A stretch of DNA of 64,000 bases from an uncultured Planococcus sp. (GTDB lineage Bacteria; Bacillota; Bacilli; Bacillales_A; Planococcaceae): contig CANLRI010000001.1 in assembly GCA_947493585.1 (NCBI GenBank), positions 1,364,001 to 1,428,000 on the forward strand, read 5' to 3'. The translations under genes were made by a program, and so were the position numbers. The notes beneath the pieces are model-generated. The model was not told the DNA's origin. It worked only from the letters and a program-made list of their open reading frames with translations, and searched no databases. Below, in pieces: positions 11,085 through 21,718 of this stretch (its first letter is position 1; each line of letters begins with the position of its first letter).

Positions 11085-13477
11085 TTGCCGAAGTCATCGT
11101 CGATGTTGCCGCACATCCGATTGACCGGCCGTTCGATTATGCAGTGCCGGAAAAATTCCAGGCGCTCACCGAGCCGGGCATGCGCGTCAAAGTGCCTTTT
11201 GGCAACCGCAAAGTGCTCGGCTTTATTACAACTATCAAAGAAACATCTGAATTTGACCCGAAACGGCTGAAGCCGATCCACGAATTGATGGATGTCGTGC
11301 CCGTTTTGAACGGAGAAATGCTCGAGCTTGCACAGTGGATGAAACGCCAGACGGTGTGTTTTGAAATTGACGCGCTGCAAGTCATGGTGCCAGCAGCACT
11401 TCGCGCCAAATACGAAAAGCGCTTTGTGTTGAAAGCGCCCATTGAAGAGCTGCCAAAAGAGCTGCATCCATATTTTGGCACACGTGACTTTGTCCGCGCT
11501 CAGGAAGCGGAAGCTGTATACGGGCTCATGAAAAAAGAAATGGACAAGGGCACCGTGTTGGCGGATACGAATATTCAGCAGAAAACCGGCGTAAAAAAAG
11601 TGCGCATGGTCCATATTTTAGACTCTCTAGAGGGCATTGAAAATATTTCCATAAGAGCGAATGCCAAACAGCAATTAAAGCTGCAGGAGTTTTTCCTGAA
11701 GCATGCTGGACAAAGCTTTGAATCGTCGCAACTGCAAAAACTGTCAGGTGTATCGCTTCCAACCGTTAATGCGCTGGCTGAAAAAGGTTTAGCCACTTTT
11801 TCGTCGATGGAATCGTACCGGGATCCATCGCTCTTGACAGCTATTGAACACAAACTCGCCTTGGATTTGACAGATGAACAGCAAACGGCTTTCGATGCCA
11901 TTCAATCCTCGCTCAATACCGAAAAAACCTTTCTGCTTCATGGCATCACCGGCAGCGGAAAAACGGAGATCTATTTGCAGACGATCGCCCAAGTGCTTGA
12001 AGACGGCAAGGAAGCGATCATGCTCGTTCCGGAAATCTCCTTGACGCCCCAGATGACGATCCGCTTCAAGGAACGTTTCGGCGATTTGGTTGCCGTTCTC
12101 CACAGTGGGTTATCCGCAGGGGAAAAATACGATGAATGGCGGAAAATCCAGCGTGCGGAAGTGAAAGTCGTAGTGGGTGCCCGTTCAGCGATTTTTGCGC
12201 CATTTGAAAATCTCGGCTTGATCATTCTCGACGAAGAGCATGAATCGAGCTATAAACAAGATGATTCGCCTCGCTACCATGCACGCGATGTGGCGATTTG
12301 GCGCAGCCAGCAGCATCAATGCCCCGTCATTTTGGGGAGCGCTACGCCATCACTTGAATCATATGCTCGCGCCCAAAAAGGCGTCTACGAATTACTAGCG
12401 CTGAAAAACCGCGCGAAAAACCAGCCCTTGCCTGAAGTCCATATTGTCGATATGCGCGAAGAGCTGCGAACGGGAAACCGGTCGATGTTTTCCGTGGAAT
12501 TGGCAGAAGCGATGCGCGAGCGCCTTGCGCGCAAAGAGCAAGTTGTGCTGTTTTTAAATAAACGTGGCTACTCGTCATTCGTCTTATGCCGCGATTGCGG
12601 GACGGTGCTGCAATGCCCGAACTGCGATATTTCGCTGACCTATCACCGGGCGAGCGAACGCATGAAATGCCATTATTGCGGCTACGATGAACCCGTGCCG
12701 ACGACCTGCCCGGAATGCGAGAGCGATCATATCCGCTTTTTCGGCACAGGGACCCAAAAAGTCGAAGAGGAATTGGCGAAACTCGTTCCGGACGCTCGCG
12801 TTTTGCGGATGGATGTCGATACGACCCGCAATAAAGGCGCACATGAAAAGATCTTGTCAGCGTTCGGTGAAGGTAAAGCCGATATTCTCCTTGGCACGCA
12901 AATGATTGCCAAAGGCCTGGATTTCCCGAATATCACCTTGGTCGGTGTTTTGTCGGCGGATACGACTTTGCATTTGCCGGATTTCCGTGCAGCCGAGAAA
13001 ACCTATCAATTATTGACGCAAGTGAGTGGGCGCGCCGGACGAGATGTACTGCCAGGAGAAGTGTATGTGCAAACCTATACACCGGAGCATTATGCGATCA
13101 CGCTTGCCAAAGACCAATTATATGAACCATTTTACGAACAGGAAATGGCGATGCGGCGAGTGAGCGGATACCCTCCGTATTATTATGTCGTCAATATCCA
13201 ATTCACGCACGAGGATCTGATGACGGTATCGGGGTATGCTCAGCAGATGACCGAATATCTGCGCCGCCGGTTGTCGCCCAAAACCATTATTATCGGGCCT
13301 TCAGCATCGCTCATTGCCCGTGTGAACAATAGATATCGCTACCAATGTTTGATAAAATACAAAAATGAACCGAAGCTGGCTGAAGTGCTGCAGCAATTGA
13401 TTAAAATCTACCGCAGCGACTGGATCAAAACAGGTGCGACCTTGTCCATCGACATGAATCCGACAACAGTCATGTAA
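11081..13477 (+). CDS. priA: Primosomal protein N' (PriA replication-restart helicase)
   Basis: Reloads the replication machinery at collapsed forks. It has 798 residues, the usual Bacillus length. The N-terminal 3'-end binding and winged-helix regions are followed by helicase motifs: Walker A GITGSGKT (K294), DEEH in LILDEEHESSYKQD, and GTQMIAKGLDFPNITLV and QVSGRAGR as later motifs. Between the helicase lobes are the paired zinc-binding cysteines CRDCGTVLQCPNC, CHYC and CPEC. The ATG overlaps the coaBC stop. The next gene is def, 18 bases after the stop. Confidence 0.97.
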   Translation: MIAEVIVDVAAHPIDRPFDYAVPEKFQALTEPGMRVKVPFGNRKVLGFITTIKETSEFDPKRLKPIHELMDVVPVLNGEMLELAQWMKRQTVCFEIDALQVMVPAALRAKYEKRFVLKAPIEELPKELHPYFGTRDFVRAQEAEAVYGLMKKEMDKGTVLADTNIQQKTGVKKVRMVHILDSLEGIENISIRANAKQQLKLQEFFLKHAGQSFESSQLQKLSGVSLPTVNALAEKGLATFSSMESYRDPSLLTAIEHKLALDLTDEQQTAFDAIQSSLNTEKTFLLHGITGSGKTEIYLQTIAQVLEDGKEAIMLVPEISLTPQMTIRFKERFGDLVAVLHSGLSAGEKYDEWRKIQRAEVKVVVGARSAIFAPFENLGLIILDEEHESSYKQDDSPRYHARDVAIWRSQQHQCPVILGSATPSLESYARAQKGVYELLALKNRAKNQPLPEVHIVDMREELRTGNRSMFSVELAEAMRERLARKEQVVLFLNKRGYSSFVLCRDCGTVLQCPNCDISLTYHRASERMKCHYCGYDEPVPTTCPECESDHIRFFGTGTQKVEEELAKLVPDARVLRMDVDTTRNKGAHEKILSAFGEGKADILLGTQMIAKGLDFPNITLVGVLSADTTLHLPDFRAAEKTYQLLTQVSGRAGRDVLPGEVYVQTYTPEHYAITLAKDQLYEPFYEQEMAMRRVSGYPPYYYVVNIQFTHEDLMTVSGYAQQMTEYLRRRLSPKTIIIGPSASLIARVNNRYRYQCLIKYKNEPKLAEVLQQLIKIYRSDWIKTGATLSIDMNPTTVM

Positions 13478-13495
13478 GAGAAATGAGGAATTGAA

Positions 13496-14002
13496 ATGGC
13501 AATCCGTGAAATTGTGAAACACCCAAACAAGGTATTAGAAACCCCGTGCAAGACGGTTACTGAATTCGACCGTGAGCTCGCAGTCCTATTGGACGACATG
13601 CACGAGACGATGATCGAAGCAGACGGCGTCGGCATTGCCGCGCCGCAAGTAGGCGTTTCGCAGCGCGTTGCAATCGTTGATTTTCAAGAAGGGCAAGAAC
13701 CGATTGAAATGATCAACCCGGAACTCGCGCTATTCGAAGGCAACGAGACGGATATCGAAGGCTGCTTAAGCTTTCCCGGCATTTTCGGCGAAGTCGAGCG
13801 CCACGGCCGCATCAAAATCAAAGCCCAGGAACGCGACGGCTCCTGGTATGAACTGGAAGCGGAAGGCTACGAAGCGCGCGCCATCCTTCACGAAATGGAC
13901 CATTTGGACGGGGTGCTGTTCACGAGCAAAATCGAGAAATACGTCACCCAGGAAGAATTGGATGAACTGATCCGCCAGCAGGAAGAGGAGGATTCGCTTT
14001 GA
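13496..14002 (+). CDS. def: Peptide deformylase
   Basis: Metalloenzyme that removes the formyl group from the first methionine of new proteins. It has 168 residues. The three family motifs are [18 protein letters not shown] with metal ligand C90, and HEMDHLDG with ligands H132 and H136 and catalytic E133. The ATG at 13496 follows AAATGAGGA. The next gene, fmt, adds the same formyl group to initiator tRNA, and the two overlap by 4 bases. Confidence 0.97.
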   Translation: MAIREIVKHPNKVLETPCKTVTEFDRELAVLLDDMHETMIEADGVGIAAPQVGVSQRVAIVDFQEGQEPIEMINPELALFEGNETDIEGCLSFPGIFGEVERHGRIKIKAQERDGSWYELEAEGYEARAILHEMDHLDGVLFTSKIEKYVTQEELDELIRQQEEEDSL

Positions 14003-14931
14003 CCAAAATTGTGTTCATGGGAACGCCCGCATTTTCGGCGCCGATTTTGAAGATGCTTGCTGAAGAAGGGTATGACATCGTGTCGGTCGTTACACAGCCC
14101 GACCGCCCTGTCGGCAGAAAGAAAATCCTGACGCCGACGCCGGTGAAAGAACAAGCACTAGAACTTGGCTTGCCGGTATACCAACCGGAAAAATTGAAAG
14201 ATCCTGAACAGGCACAAAAAATTCTCGACCTGAAGCCTGATTTGATCGTCACGGCAGCATTCGGGCAAATTCTCCCGACATCCGTACTGGAAGCACCGAA
14301 ATTGGGTGCCATCAACGTCCATGCCTCGCTGCTTCCGGAATACCGTGGCGGTGCGCCGATCCATCAAGCCATCATTGACGGCAAAACAGAAACCGGCGTA
14401 ACGATCATGTATATGGTTGATCGTTTGGATGCGGGGGACATCATTTCGCAAAAAGCGGTGACAATCGAAGAGACGGACCATACCGGCAGCATGTTCGAGA
14501 AATTGAGTGCGGCCGGAATGGACTTATTGAAAGAAACTTTGCCGTCAATCATTGACGGAACCAATCCGCGGATACCTCAAGACGAGGAACTTGTCACGTT
14601 TGCGCGCAATATTTCACGGGAGCAGGAACGCATCGACTGGATGCAATCCGCACGTGACATCTATAACCAAGTGCGCGGGTTGCATCCGTGGCCGGTCGCG
14701 TTCACTACGTTTGGCGGCGCCAATGTCAAATTGTGGTGGGCGGAACTCGCCGACAGCAGAAAAACCGGTGCGCCGGGAGAAATCGTCGAATTGACAAAAG
14801 ATGCCATCGTCGTCCAAACCGGCGAAGGCACACTTGCCATCAAAGAATTGCAGCCGGCCGGGAAAAAACGCATGACAGCTGAAGATTATTTGCGTGGGCC
14901 GAAATTACAGGCAGGGGATCGATTCGAATGA
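13999..14931 (+). CDS. fmt: Methionyl-tRNA formyltransferase
   Basis: Formylates initiator Met-tRNA using 10-formyl-tetrahydrofolate. It has 310 residues. The start is a TTG at 13999 that overlaps the def stop and follows GAAGAGGAGG. The N-terminal formyltransferase domain holds [12 protein letters not shown] and [19 protein letters not shown], followed by the conserved aspartate in [10 protein letters not shown]. The C-terminal tRNA-binding OB domain starts near residue 205. It overlaps rsmB by 4 bases. Confidence 0.97.
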   Translation: MTKIVFMGTPAFSAPILKMLAEEGYDIVSVVTQPDRPVGRKKILTPTPVKEQALELGLPVYQPEKLKDPEQAQKILDLKPDLIVTAAFGQILPTSVLEAPKLGAINVHASLLPEYRGGAPIHQAIIDGKTETGVTIMYMVDRLDAGDIISQKAVTIEETDHTGSMFEKLSAAGMDLLKETLPSIIDGTNPRIPQDEELVTFARNISREQERIDWMQSARDIYNQVRGLHPWPVAFTTFGGANVKLWWAELADSRKTGAPGEIVELTKDAIVVQTGEGTLAIKELQPAGKKRMTAEDYLRGPKLQAGDRFE

Positions 14932-16283
14932 AAAACAAAAAAATTCACGGCAATGTAAGAGATGCTGCGTTGTCGATTCTCTATGCTGTGGAAAACAAAC
15001 AGGCATATAGCAACCTCTTATTGAATTCGACAATGGACAGCTACGGCATTTCTGCCAAAAATAAAGGCTTGTTGACGGAAATCACTTACGGTACACTGCA
15101 GCATCAAATGACCTTGGATTACTATTTAGAACCGTATATCAAAGGCAAGCTCGATCCATGGGTGCGGACGCTCTTGCGCTTATCGCTCTATCAGATCGTT
15201 TACTTGGACCGCATTCCGTTCCATGCGGTCATCAACGAAGCGGTGGAAATCGCCAAACGGCGCGGGCACGGCGGCATCGCGTCTGTCGTCAACGGCATTT
15301 TGCGCTCCGTCCAACGGTCTGGAGTGCGTTCATTCAACGAAATCGCCGATCCGATCGAAAAGATTTCCATCGAAACAAGCCACCCGGCATGGATGATCAA
15401 GCGCTGGTCGGAACAATTCGGCATGCAAAAAGCCCGCGAAATGGCACTCGAGAATAACAAAGCGCCACTTCAGACGGTGCGCGTCAATACCGTCCAGGCG
15501 ACTCCTAGTGAAGTGATTGAAATGCTCGAATCGGAAGGGTTGACTGCCGAACCGAGCAAGATCATCCCGGAATGCCTTGTCGTCACGGGCGGGCAGCCGG
15601 TGCGCACGCAAACGTTTGAAAAAGGCTTTATCACGATACAAGACGAAAGTTCGATGTTGCCAGCTTATGCATTGCAAGTCGAACCCGGCATGAACGTGCT
15701 GGACATGTGCGCGGCGCCTGGCGGAAAGACGACACATATCGCCGAAAAGCTTGAAGGGCAAGGGAATGTGCTGGCAATGGATCTGCACGCCCATAAAGTC
15801 AAATTGATTGAACAAACCGCAAAGCGCTTAGGGCACCAAACAATCGAAACCACAGTCGGAGACGGCCGGGAGAGCAGCGAACGTTTCGGTGAAGAAACCT
15901 TCGACCGTATCCTGGTGGACGCACCGTGCAGCGGGCTTGGCGTCATCAAGCGCAAGCCGGATATCAAATACACAAAAACGCCGGATGATTTTGGGCGCTT
16001 GCAGACAATTCAGCTTGCACTTCTTGATGAAGCGGTGAAGCTCTTGAAACCGGGTGGCATTCTCGTCTACAGCACGTGCACGGTCGATACCGAAGAGAAC
16101 CGCGGAACTGCCGAAAAATTCATGAAAACACATCCGCAAATGGAACAGATTCCTGCTGAATTGCCTGCTGCTTTCAAAAGCAAAGGCAAGGGGTTTGTCC
16201 AAGTATTCCCGCAGGATTTCGGGAGTGACGGATTTTTTATCGCAAGCTTCAGAAAAACCGACGGCAATTTTGCCGAAAGCTAA
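14928..16283 (+). CDS. rsmB: 16S rRNA (cytosine-967-C5)-methyltransferase
   Basis: Methylates C967 of 16S rRNA using S-adenosylmethionine. It has 451 residues. A NusB-like RNA-binding domain fills about residues 1-140. The Rossmann methyltransferase part has the SAM loop [16 protein letters not shown] and two catalytic cysteines in [10 protein letters not shown] and [11 protein letters not shown]. The ATG overlaps the fmt stop. In B. subtilis the next gene is rlmN; here prpC follows after 18 bases. Confidence 0.96.
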   Translation: MKNKKIHGNVRDAALSILYAVENKQAYSNLLLNSTMDSYGISAKNKGLLTEITYGTLQHQMTLDYYLEPYIKGKLDPWVRTLLRLSLYQIVYLDRIPFHAVINEAVEIAKRRGHGGIASVVNGILRSVQRSGVRSFNEIADPIEKISIETSHPAWMIKRWSEQFGMQKAREMALENNKAPLQTVRVNTVQATPSEVIEMLESEGLTAEPSKIIPECLVVTGGQPVRTQTFEKGFITIQDESSMLPAYALQVEPGMNVLDMCAAPGGKTTHIAEKLEGQGNVLAMDLHAHKVKLIEQTAKRLGHQTIETTVGDGRESSERFGEETFDRILVDAPCSGLGVIKRKPDIKYTKTPDDFGRLQTIQLALLDEAVKLLKPGGILVYSTCTVDTEENRGTAEKFMKTHPQMEQIPAELPAAFKSKGKGFVQVFPQDFGSDGFFIASFRKTDGNFAES

Positions 16284-16301
16284 AAAGCGGGGTGTCCACT
16301 A

Positions 16302-17051
16302 TTGTTTCAGTATGTAATTGAAAGCGATACCGGTAGAAAAAGAGAAGTCAACGAAGACCGCGTCGCTGTGCTTAAACGCCCCGACGGATTATTGCTCGCA
16401 CTTGTTGCAGACGGCATGGGCGGCCATAACGCAGGAGATGTCGCAAGCCGGCTGACAGTTGATGAGCTTGGCAGAAGATTCATGGAAGCAGACGAAAAAA
16501 CGTTTGGGACTGCGGAAGAAAAGACCGCATGGCTATCTGGCCAAGTGCTGCAAGTCAACCGTCTAGTTTACGAACATTCCATCACCCACAGCGAATGCAA
16601 AGGGATGGGTACGACTTTGATCGCTGCATTGATTGAAGAGGAAGATTGCGTGCTATGCCATATCGGCGACAGCCGTGCGTATCTCATCGGCGCGTCGATG
16701 GCGCAAATAACACGAGATCATTCTTATGTCAACGTACTCGTCGATAACGGGGAAATTACTCAACAACAGGCAGAAGACCATCCGAAGAAAAATTGGATTC
16801 TGCGCTCACTCGGCACAGAGCCGGACATCGAGCGGGAAATGCATCACTTTTCTCTCGCTGGCACTTCCTATTTCCTTATATGCACAGACGGCTTGAGCAA
16901 CAAATTAAGCGAACGGGACATTTCGTCGATTGTCCGCTCAAAAGCTTCATTGTCGCAAAAAGGCAAAGCTTTGATCGCGCTTGCCAATGACCTCGGCGGA
17001 GAAGACAATATTTCATTCGTATTGTTGACGGCGCTTGGTGAGGAGGTATAG
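16302..17051 (+). CDS. prpC: PP2C-type protein serine/threonine phosphatase
   Basis: Metal-dependent phosphatase that reverses phosphorylation by the adjacent kinase PrkC. It has 249 residues, starting at a TTG at 16302 behind GCGGGGTG. PP2C motifs are RKREVNEDRV near the N-terminus, LVADGMGGHNAG with metal ligand D37, GTTLIAALI, HIGDSRAYL, TRDHS and GGEDNISFVLL. It is cytoplasmic. The stop lies 2 bases before the prkC ATG, so the antagonistic pair is made together. Confidence 0.95.
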   Translation: MFQYVIESDTGRKREVNEDRVAVLKRPDGLLLALVADGMGGHNAGDVASRLTVDELGRRFMEADEKTFGTAEEKTAWLSGQVLQVNRLVYEHSITHSECKGMGTTLIAALIEEEDCVLCHIGDSRAYLIGASMAQITRDHSYVNVLVDNGEITQQQAEDHPKKNWILRSLGTEPDIEREMHHFSLAGTSYFLICTDGLSNKLSERDISSIVRSKASLSQKGKALIALANDLGGEDNISFVLLTALGEEV

Positions 17052-17053
17052 CG

Positions 17054-19030
17054 ATGTTAATCGGAAAACGAATTAATGGCCGTTATAAGGTTCTTGAAGC
17101 GATCGGCAGCGGGGGCATGTCCAACGTCTATTTGGCACATGACATGATTCTAGACCGCGACGTCGCCATCAAAGTGCTGCGCTATGATTTTAGCAACGAA
17201 GAGGAATTGCGCCGCCGCTTCAAGCGGGAAGCGCTATCTTCGACAAGTCTTGGTCATCCGAACATCGTCAGCATTTTCGATGTAGGTGAAGACAACGACT
17301 TGCCATATCTTGTCATGGAATATGTGCCTGGAGATACATTGAAAGAATATATCATCAAGCATTCCCCGGTCGAACCAGAACGCGCAGTGGAAATAATGAC
17401 ACAATTGACTTCAGCACTCGCCCATGCCCACCACAATCATATCGTCCACCGGGATATCAAGCCGCAGAACGTGCTGGTGGACGAAGATGGCAATGTCAAA
17501 ATTTCGGATTTTGGCATTGCCATGGCATTGAGTGCTACTTCCCACACACAGACCAACTCTGTGCTCGGGACCGTGCATTATTTATCGCCTGAACAAGCAA
17601 GAGGCGGCATGGCGAATAAAAAATCCGATATTTATTCCCTAGGTATCGTGATGTATGAGCTATTGACCGGGAAGCTGCCATTTTCAGGTGAATCGGCTGT
17701 AGCCATTGCCTTGAAGCATCTGCAGACGGAGACGCCTTCATTGAAGGAAAGCGTACCGGATTTACCGCAAAGCCTGGAAAATATCGTCTTGAAAGCGACC
17801 ACCAAAAATCCGCAATACCGCTATGCCTCAGCGGATGAAATGGCGGAAGATCTGTCGACCGCGCTCACTTCTGAGCGGATCAACGAACCAAAATTTGCAG
17901 TGCCGGTAGACGAAGGGGAAACCCGCGCCATGCCAGCGATCAAAGATTCGGGAACGTACGAACAGGCCGATGCGACCAAAACGATGGCGCTGCCGATTAA
18001 AGAAGATAAAAAAACGGTGAAAAAACCAGCTAACAAGAAAAAGCGCAAAAAAACACCGATCGTTCTGGCGATTATTGCTGCTGTGGTATTGATTGGCTTG
18101 ATCCTTGCATTCGCCTTCCCTGAGTTGTTCCAACCTCGGCAAGTAGCTGTGCCGGATGTTGCCGGCATGGAACGGGAAGCGGCACATGAAGAGCTTACCG
18201 CTGCAGGCTTTGTCGTTGCAGAAGAATCCGAGCAATTTTCTGAAGAAGTCGATGAGAACCATATAATCCGCACCATTCCAGAAGCAGGGAAGATGCGCGA
18301 TCCGGAGTCGAGCATCAGCTTATTTATCAGCATGGGCAAAGAAACAGCCGAGTTTGGCGATTTTGTGGGCGATTCCCTGGAACAAGCACAGCGTATGCTC
18401 GAGGACACAAGTTTTGCTTCGCCGGACGTGCGCGAGGAATTTTCCGATGAAGCGCCGGGAACGATTTTGAGCCAAAGCCCTGAAGCGGGAAGCGAAGTCG
18501 TCATCAGTGAAACGGAAATCGAATTTGTGGTCAGTAAAGGGCCGGACATGCGCGAAGTGGAAGATTTGAGTGGATATGGCGAAATGGAATTGAACGAGTA
18601 CGCCCGTTCATCGGGATTCAATATTCGCATCGTCCGTGAGCAAGAATCCGATTCCGTAGAAGCGGGGTTGGTGTTGTCGCAAAACGTAGCGGGCGGAGAG
18701 ATGCTAGAAGTAGGAAGTACGATTGAAGTCGTCTTGTCTTCCGGCAGTGCGGAACTTCCGGTGAAGACCTATGTCGAAACTGTGGAAATTCCTTATGAGC
18801 CGGCAGAGCCATCAGAAGAAGGCGAAGACCCGGTCGAACAGACAATTCGTATCTATATTCAAGATCAGAACCAAACCATGGTCGAACCTGTAGAGGAATT
18901 TACCATTACGGAGACGACTGAACACCAGATCGAAATGCAAATTGTCGAAGACGGCAGTGCTTCTTACCGAATCGTCAGAGATGCCACGATCATTCTGGAA
19001 GAGACAGTGGATTATGAGAACGCAGATTAA
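17054..19030 (+). CDS. prkC: PASTA-domain serine/threonine protein kinase PrkC
   Basis: Membrane kinase that senses peptidoglycan fragments or lipid II and phosphorylates cytoplasmic targets. It has 658 residues. The kinase domain spans about 1-275: glycine loop GSGGMSNVYL, K40 in VAIKVL, HRDIKPQN with catalytic D134, DFGIA, and an activation loop rich in serine and threonine before GTVHYLSPEQ. A basic linker leads to one membrane span at about 336-356. Outside are three PASTA repeats (VPDVAGMEREAA, FGDFVGDSLEQA, VEDLSGYGEMEL) and a final beta-rich domain of about 95 residues. It is paired with prpC. Confidence 0.96.
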   Translation: MLIGKRINGRYKVLEAIGSGGMSNVYLAHDMILDRDVAIKVLRYDFSNEEELRRRFKREALSSTSLGHPNIVSIFDVGEDNDLPYLVMEYVPGDTLKEYIIKHSPVEPERAVEIMTQLTSALAHAHHNHIVHRDIKPQNVLVDEDGNVKISDFGIAMALSATSHTQTNSVLGTVHYLSPEQARGGMANKKSDIYSLGIVMYELLTGKLPFSGESAVAIALKHLQTETPSLKESVPDLPQSLENIVLKATTKNPQYRYASADEMAEDLSTALTSERINEPKFAVPVDEGETRAMPAIKDSGTYEQADATKTMALPIKEDKKTVKKPANKKKRKKTPIVLAIIAAVVLIGLILAFAFPELFQPRQVAVPDVAGMEREAAHEELTAAGFVVAEESEQFSEEVDENHIIRTIPEAGKMRDPESSISLFISMGKETAEFGDFVGDSLEQAQRMLEDTSFASPDVREEFSDEAPGTILSQSPEAGSEVVISETEIEFVVSKGPDMREVEDLSGYGEMELNEYARSSGFNIRIVREQESDSVEAGLVLSQNVAGGEMLEVGSTIEVVLSSGSAELPVKTYVETVEIPYEPAEPSEEGEDPVEQTIRIYIQDQNQTMVEPVEEFTITETTEHQIEMQIVEDGSASYRIVRDATIILEETVDYENAD

Positions 19031-19062
19031 GGAACTTACAAGATAGGATAAGGGGTGGTGCT

Positions 19063-19959
19063 ATGCCGAAAGGTCAGATCAGAAAAGCATTAAGCGGTTT
19101 CTATTATGTACTTGATGAAGATGGGGAGCGTTATACGCAATGCCGCGGCCGCGGGGTTTTCCGCAATCGCCAAATCACACCGCTGGTCGGGGATTTTGTC
19201 GAGTACAAAGCAGACAACGATCGCGAAGGGACGATACTCGATATCGACGAACGGAAAAATGAATTAGTGCGTCCACCGATCGCCAACATCGATCAAGCAA
19301 TTCTCGTGTTTTCAGCCAAGCAGCCCGATTTTCATCCGCTGTTATTGGACCGTTTCCTGGTAGCGGTTGAATCGTTCGATATTCAGCCAGTCATTTGCTT
19401 GACGAAAACCGATCTATTGTCGGATGCAGAACGCGAGCAACTGGACCGCTATGCAGATGATTACCGGACGATCGGTTATGATGTGATTGAATCATTCATA
19501 GACGATCCAACATTGCAAGAACGGCTGATGCCGGTGCTTGAAGGCAAGACAAGCGTTCTTGCCGGCCAGTCAGGCGTCGGGAAATCGACTTTGCTGAATA
19601 CGATTTTGCCATCGTTGAAGCTGAAGACCGATGACATCTCGCAAGCCCTAAACCGAGGCAAGCATACAACGCGCCATGTAGAATTGATCGAAGTGAACGG
19701 CGGTTTGCTGGCAGATACGCCAGGATTCAGCTCATTCGATTTCGAACAATTGGAAAAAGAACAATTGTCGGCATGCTTCCCGGAACTGGAAGAGCGTGCA
19801 GGCGGCTGTAAATTCCGCGAATGTCTGCATTTAAATGAACCGAAATGTGCCATCAAAAAAGCGGTGGAGACAGGGGACATTCCGGAATATCGCTATAAGC
19901 ATTACTTGAAATTTTTGGAAGAAATAATGAATCGAAAGCCGAGGTATTCACATGATTAA
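19063..19959 (+). CDS. rsgA: Small ribosomal subunit biogenesis GTPase RsgA
   Basis: Circularly permuted GTPase that checks late 30S subunit assembly (CpgA/YloQ in B. subtilis). It has 298 residues. An N-terminal OB fold ([20 protein letters not shown]) is followed by permuted G motifs in the order G4 LTKTDLL, G1 GQSGVGKST at residues 168-176, and G3 [10 protein letters not shown] zinc knuckle of the form C-x5-C-x-H closes the fold in [11 protein letters not shown]. The ribosome site is AAGGGGTGGTG. It overlaps rpe by 8 bases and is in the same operon as prkC, whose kinase is known to phosphorylate it in B. subtilis. Confidence 0.95.
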   Translation: MPKGQIRKALSGFYYVLDEDGERYTQCRGRGVFRNRQITPLVGDFVEYKADNDREGTILDIDERKNELVRPPIANIDQAILVFSAKQPDFHPLLLDRFLVAVESFDIQPVICLTKTDLLSDAEREQLDRYADDYRTIGYDVIESFIDDPTLQERLMPVLEGKTSVLAGQSGVGKSTLLNTILPSLKLKTDDISQALNRGKHTTRHVELIEVNGGLLADTPGFSSFDFEQLEKEQLSACFPELEERAGGCKFRECLHLNEPKCAIKKAVETGDIPEYRYKHYLKFLEEIMNRKPRYSHD

Positions 19960-20617
19960 AATTGCGCCGTCTATTCTAGCAGCAGATTTTGCAAAACTTG
20001 GACAAGAAGTACAGGAAGTCGAAAAAGCCGGAGCCGATTGGATCCATATCGATGTCATGGACGGCCATTTCGTCCCGAATATCACGATGGGGCCGATTGT
20101 GGTCGACGCTCTGCGCCCGTTGACAGAGCTTCCTCTCGATGTTCATTTAATGATCGAGAACCCGGACCGTTATATCGAGGATTTCGCCAAAGCTGGTGCG
20201 GATTATATTACCGTCCATGTTGAAGCGTGCCCGCATCTTCACCGCACCATCCAATTGATCCGTGCGTTCGGTGTCAAACCGGGGGTTGTCTTGAACCCGC
20301 ACACGCCAATCGAAACGATTCAGCATGTTCTAGAAGATATCGATTTGGTGCTGTTCATGACCGTAAACCCTGGATTTGGCGGACAGAAATTTATCCATTC
20401 AGTCGTCCCGAAAGTTGCGGCATTGTCGCAACTAATTAAAGACAAAGGCTTGTCTGTCGATATTCAAATCGATGGCGGCATCAATGAAGAAACAATTGTT
20501 CCGTGTGCACAAGCAGGGGCGAACGTTTTTGTGGCTGGTTCTGCCATTTTCGGCAAACAAGACCGCACGCAAGCTCTTCAGGCGATCAAAAAAGCGGGGC
20601 AAGGAGTTATCAAGTGA
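19952..20617 (+). CDS. rpe: Ribulose-phosphate 3-epimerase
   Basis: Interconverts ribulose 5-phosphate and xylulose 5-phosphate in the pentose phosphate pathway. It is a 221-residue TIM barrel. Signatures are [12 protein letters not shown], the metal-binding [35 protein letters not shown] and IDGGINEET. The ATG lies inside the end of rsgA. It overlaps thiN by 4 bases. Confidence 0.97.
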   Translation: MIKIAPSILAADFAKLGQEVQEVEKAGADWIHIDVMDGHFVPNITMGPIVVDALRPLTELPLDVHLMIENPDRYIEDFAKAGADYITVHVEACPHLHRTIQLIRAFGVKPGVVLNPHTPIETIQHVLEDIDLVLFMTVNPGFGGQKFIHSVVPKVAALSQLIKDKGLSVDIQIDGGINEETIVPCAQAGANVFVAGSAIFGKQDRTQALQAIKKAGQGVIK

Positions 20618-21252
20618 TTATCGTAATCACAGCAGGAGGTCCGGCAGACGAACTGCCGGACCTTTCTTCATATGAAGGGGCCTCTTATATCGGGGTGGAT
20701 GCCGGGGTGATGACGCTTCTCGGGATGGGCATTGAACCGGTTGAGGCCGTTGGGGATTTTGATTCGGTAACAGACAGCGAGTACGAAAAAATCCGCTCGG
20801 CATTTCCGTCACTCGAACGGTCGCCGGCGGAAAAAGATGAATCGGATACAGAACTAGCCTTGAATAAAGCGATGCAGTACAATCCAGATACCGTCATTGT
20901 CACCGGTGTTACTGGTGGCAGGCTCGACCATTACATGGCTGCCTTGCACATCGTCTTTGACTACCAAAGAAGCTATCCCAACATTGATTTCATGATTGTG
21001 AATAAGCAGAATCGCATCCGTTTCATGGAACCCGGAACATTTCATTTGAAAGCGGATCAGGCTTTTAAGTACATCTCCTTTTATCCATTCGCACAAGAAG
21101 TGAGCGGCTTTACGATAGAAGGAGTTAAATATCCAGTGAAAGAGGAGCGGATTCCGTTCGGCTCGACGCGTTTTATCAGCAACGAATTGCTGGAGGAGGC
21201 AAAGCTTGAATTCACGGGTGGCCATTTGATCGTCATCGAAAGTTCCGATTGA
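20614..21252 (+). CDS. thiN: Thiamine pyrophosphokinase
   Basis: Makes thiamine diphosphate from thiamine and ATP. It has 212 residues from the GTG at 20614, which overlaps the rpe stop and follows AAGGAG by 7 bases. The open frame upstream of this is inside rpe. Features of the family are [27 protein letters not shown], the acidic [13 protein letters not shown] and [16 protein letters not shown]. It is the last gene of the def-thiN chain and is followed by a terminator. spoVM, next in B. subtilis, is absent. Confidence 0.94.
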   Translation: MIIVITAGGPADELPDLSSYEGASYIGVDAGVMTLLGMGIEPVEAVGDFDSVTDSEYEKIRSAFPSLERSPAEKDESDTELALNKAMQYNPDTVIVTGVTGGRLDHYMAALHIVFDYQRSYPNIDFMIVNKQNRIRFMEPGTFHLKADQAFKYISFYPFAQEVSGFTIEGVKYPVKEERIPFGSTRFISNELLEEAKLEFTGGHLIVIESSD

Positions 21253-21259
21253 ACGCACG

Positions 21260-21299
21260 AAAAAATGCCAGGCTGACAATTGTCAGACCTGGCATTATT
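21260..21299. terminator. Bidirectional terminator between thiN and rpmB
   Basis: The hairpin arms AATGCCAGG and CCTGGCATT extend into an inner palindrome CTGACAATTGTCAG. A residues precede it and T residues follow it, so it can serve both converging genes. Confidence 0.85.
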
Positions 21300-21309
21300 C
21301 ATGAGCGGT

Positions 21310-21498
21310 TTAGACGCGCTCAACTTTTCCTGATTTCAATGCTCTCGCGGAAACCCATACACGTTTCGGCTTGCCGTCTACAAGGATGCGAACTTTTTGA
21401 AGGTTTGCTCCCCATGTACGTTTTGTCGAGTTCAACGCGTGTGAACGGCTGTTTCCTGCACGAGCTTTACGTCCAGATACTGCACATACTTTTGGCAT
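21310..21498 (-). CDS. rpmB: 50S ribosomal protein L28
   Basis: Large-subunit ribosomal protein. It has 62 residues starting [16 protein letters not shown], with the family core [16 protein letters not shown] and [15 protein letters not shown]. Only one cysteine is present, so this is the zinc-free form. A GAGGAGGGAC ribosome site precedes the ATG. It is transcribed alone, away from asp23. Confidence 0.97.
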   Translation of the reverse strand: MPKVCAVSGRKARAGNSRSHALNSTKRTWGANLQKVRILVDGKPKRVWVSARALKSGKVERV

Positions 21499-21528
21499 GT
21501 AAGTCCCTCCTCACAAGTGAAGCTGAAA

Positions 21529-21534
21529 ATTATA
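21529..21534 (-). promoter_or_regulatory. Candidate -10 element of the rpmB promoter
   Basis: A perfect TATAAT is seen on the minus strand 31 bases before the rpmB start. No convincing -35 stands upstream of it. Confidence 0.35.
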
Positions 21535-21670
21535 ATAGAATTTCAGTTCGTTTTTCGTTTCACATACTTTAATAATTTACCATAGAAAAAAGACAGGCGC
21601 AAGTGAAATTCACAGCCTTTCAAGAAAAAAACCTTTACAGGCTAAAACGTTGGCTTTTCTTATAAAGGGC

Positions 21671-21687
21671 TTTCATGTAGAATGAAA
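21671..21687 (+). promoter_or_regulatory. Inverted repeat over the putative -10 of asp23
   Basis: TTTCATGTAGAATGAAA is an inverted repeat with 6-base arms and a 5-base centre. The TAGAAT in its middle (21678-21683) fits a -10. The same arms and spacing recur before sdaAB at 23930. The -35 region here is weak. Confidence 0.4.
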
Positions 21688-21718
21688 AGAGTGAAATAGG
21701 ACTCGAGGAGGAATTTTA

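Noticed and set aside
17821..18630. Long minus-strand open frame (269 codons) opposite prkC
   Set aside because: It lies entirely opposite a well-supported kinase gene, is serine-rich as expected from antisense of acidic codons, and has no ribosome site or recognisable domain.
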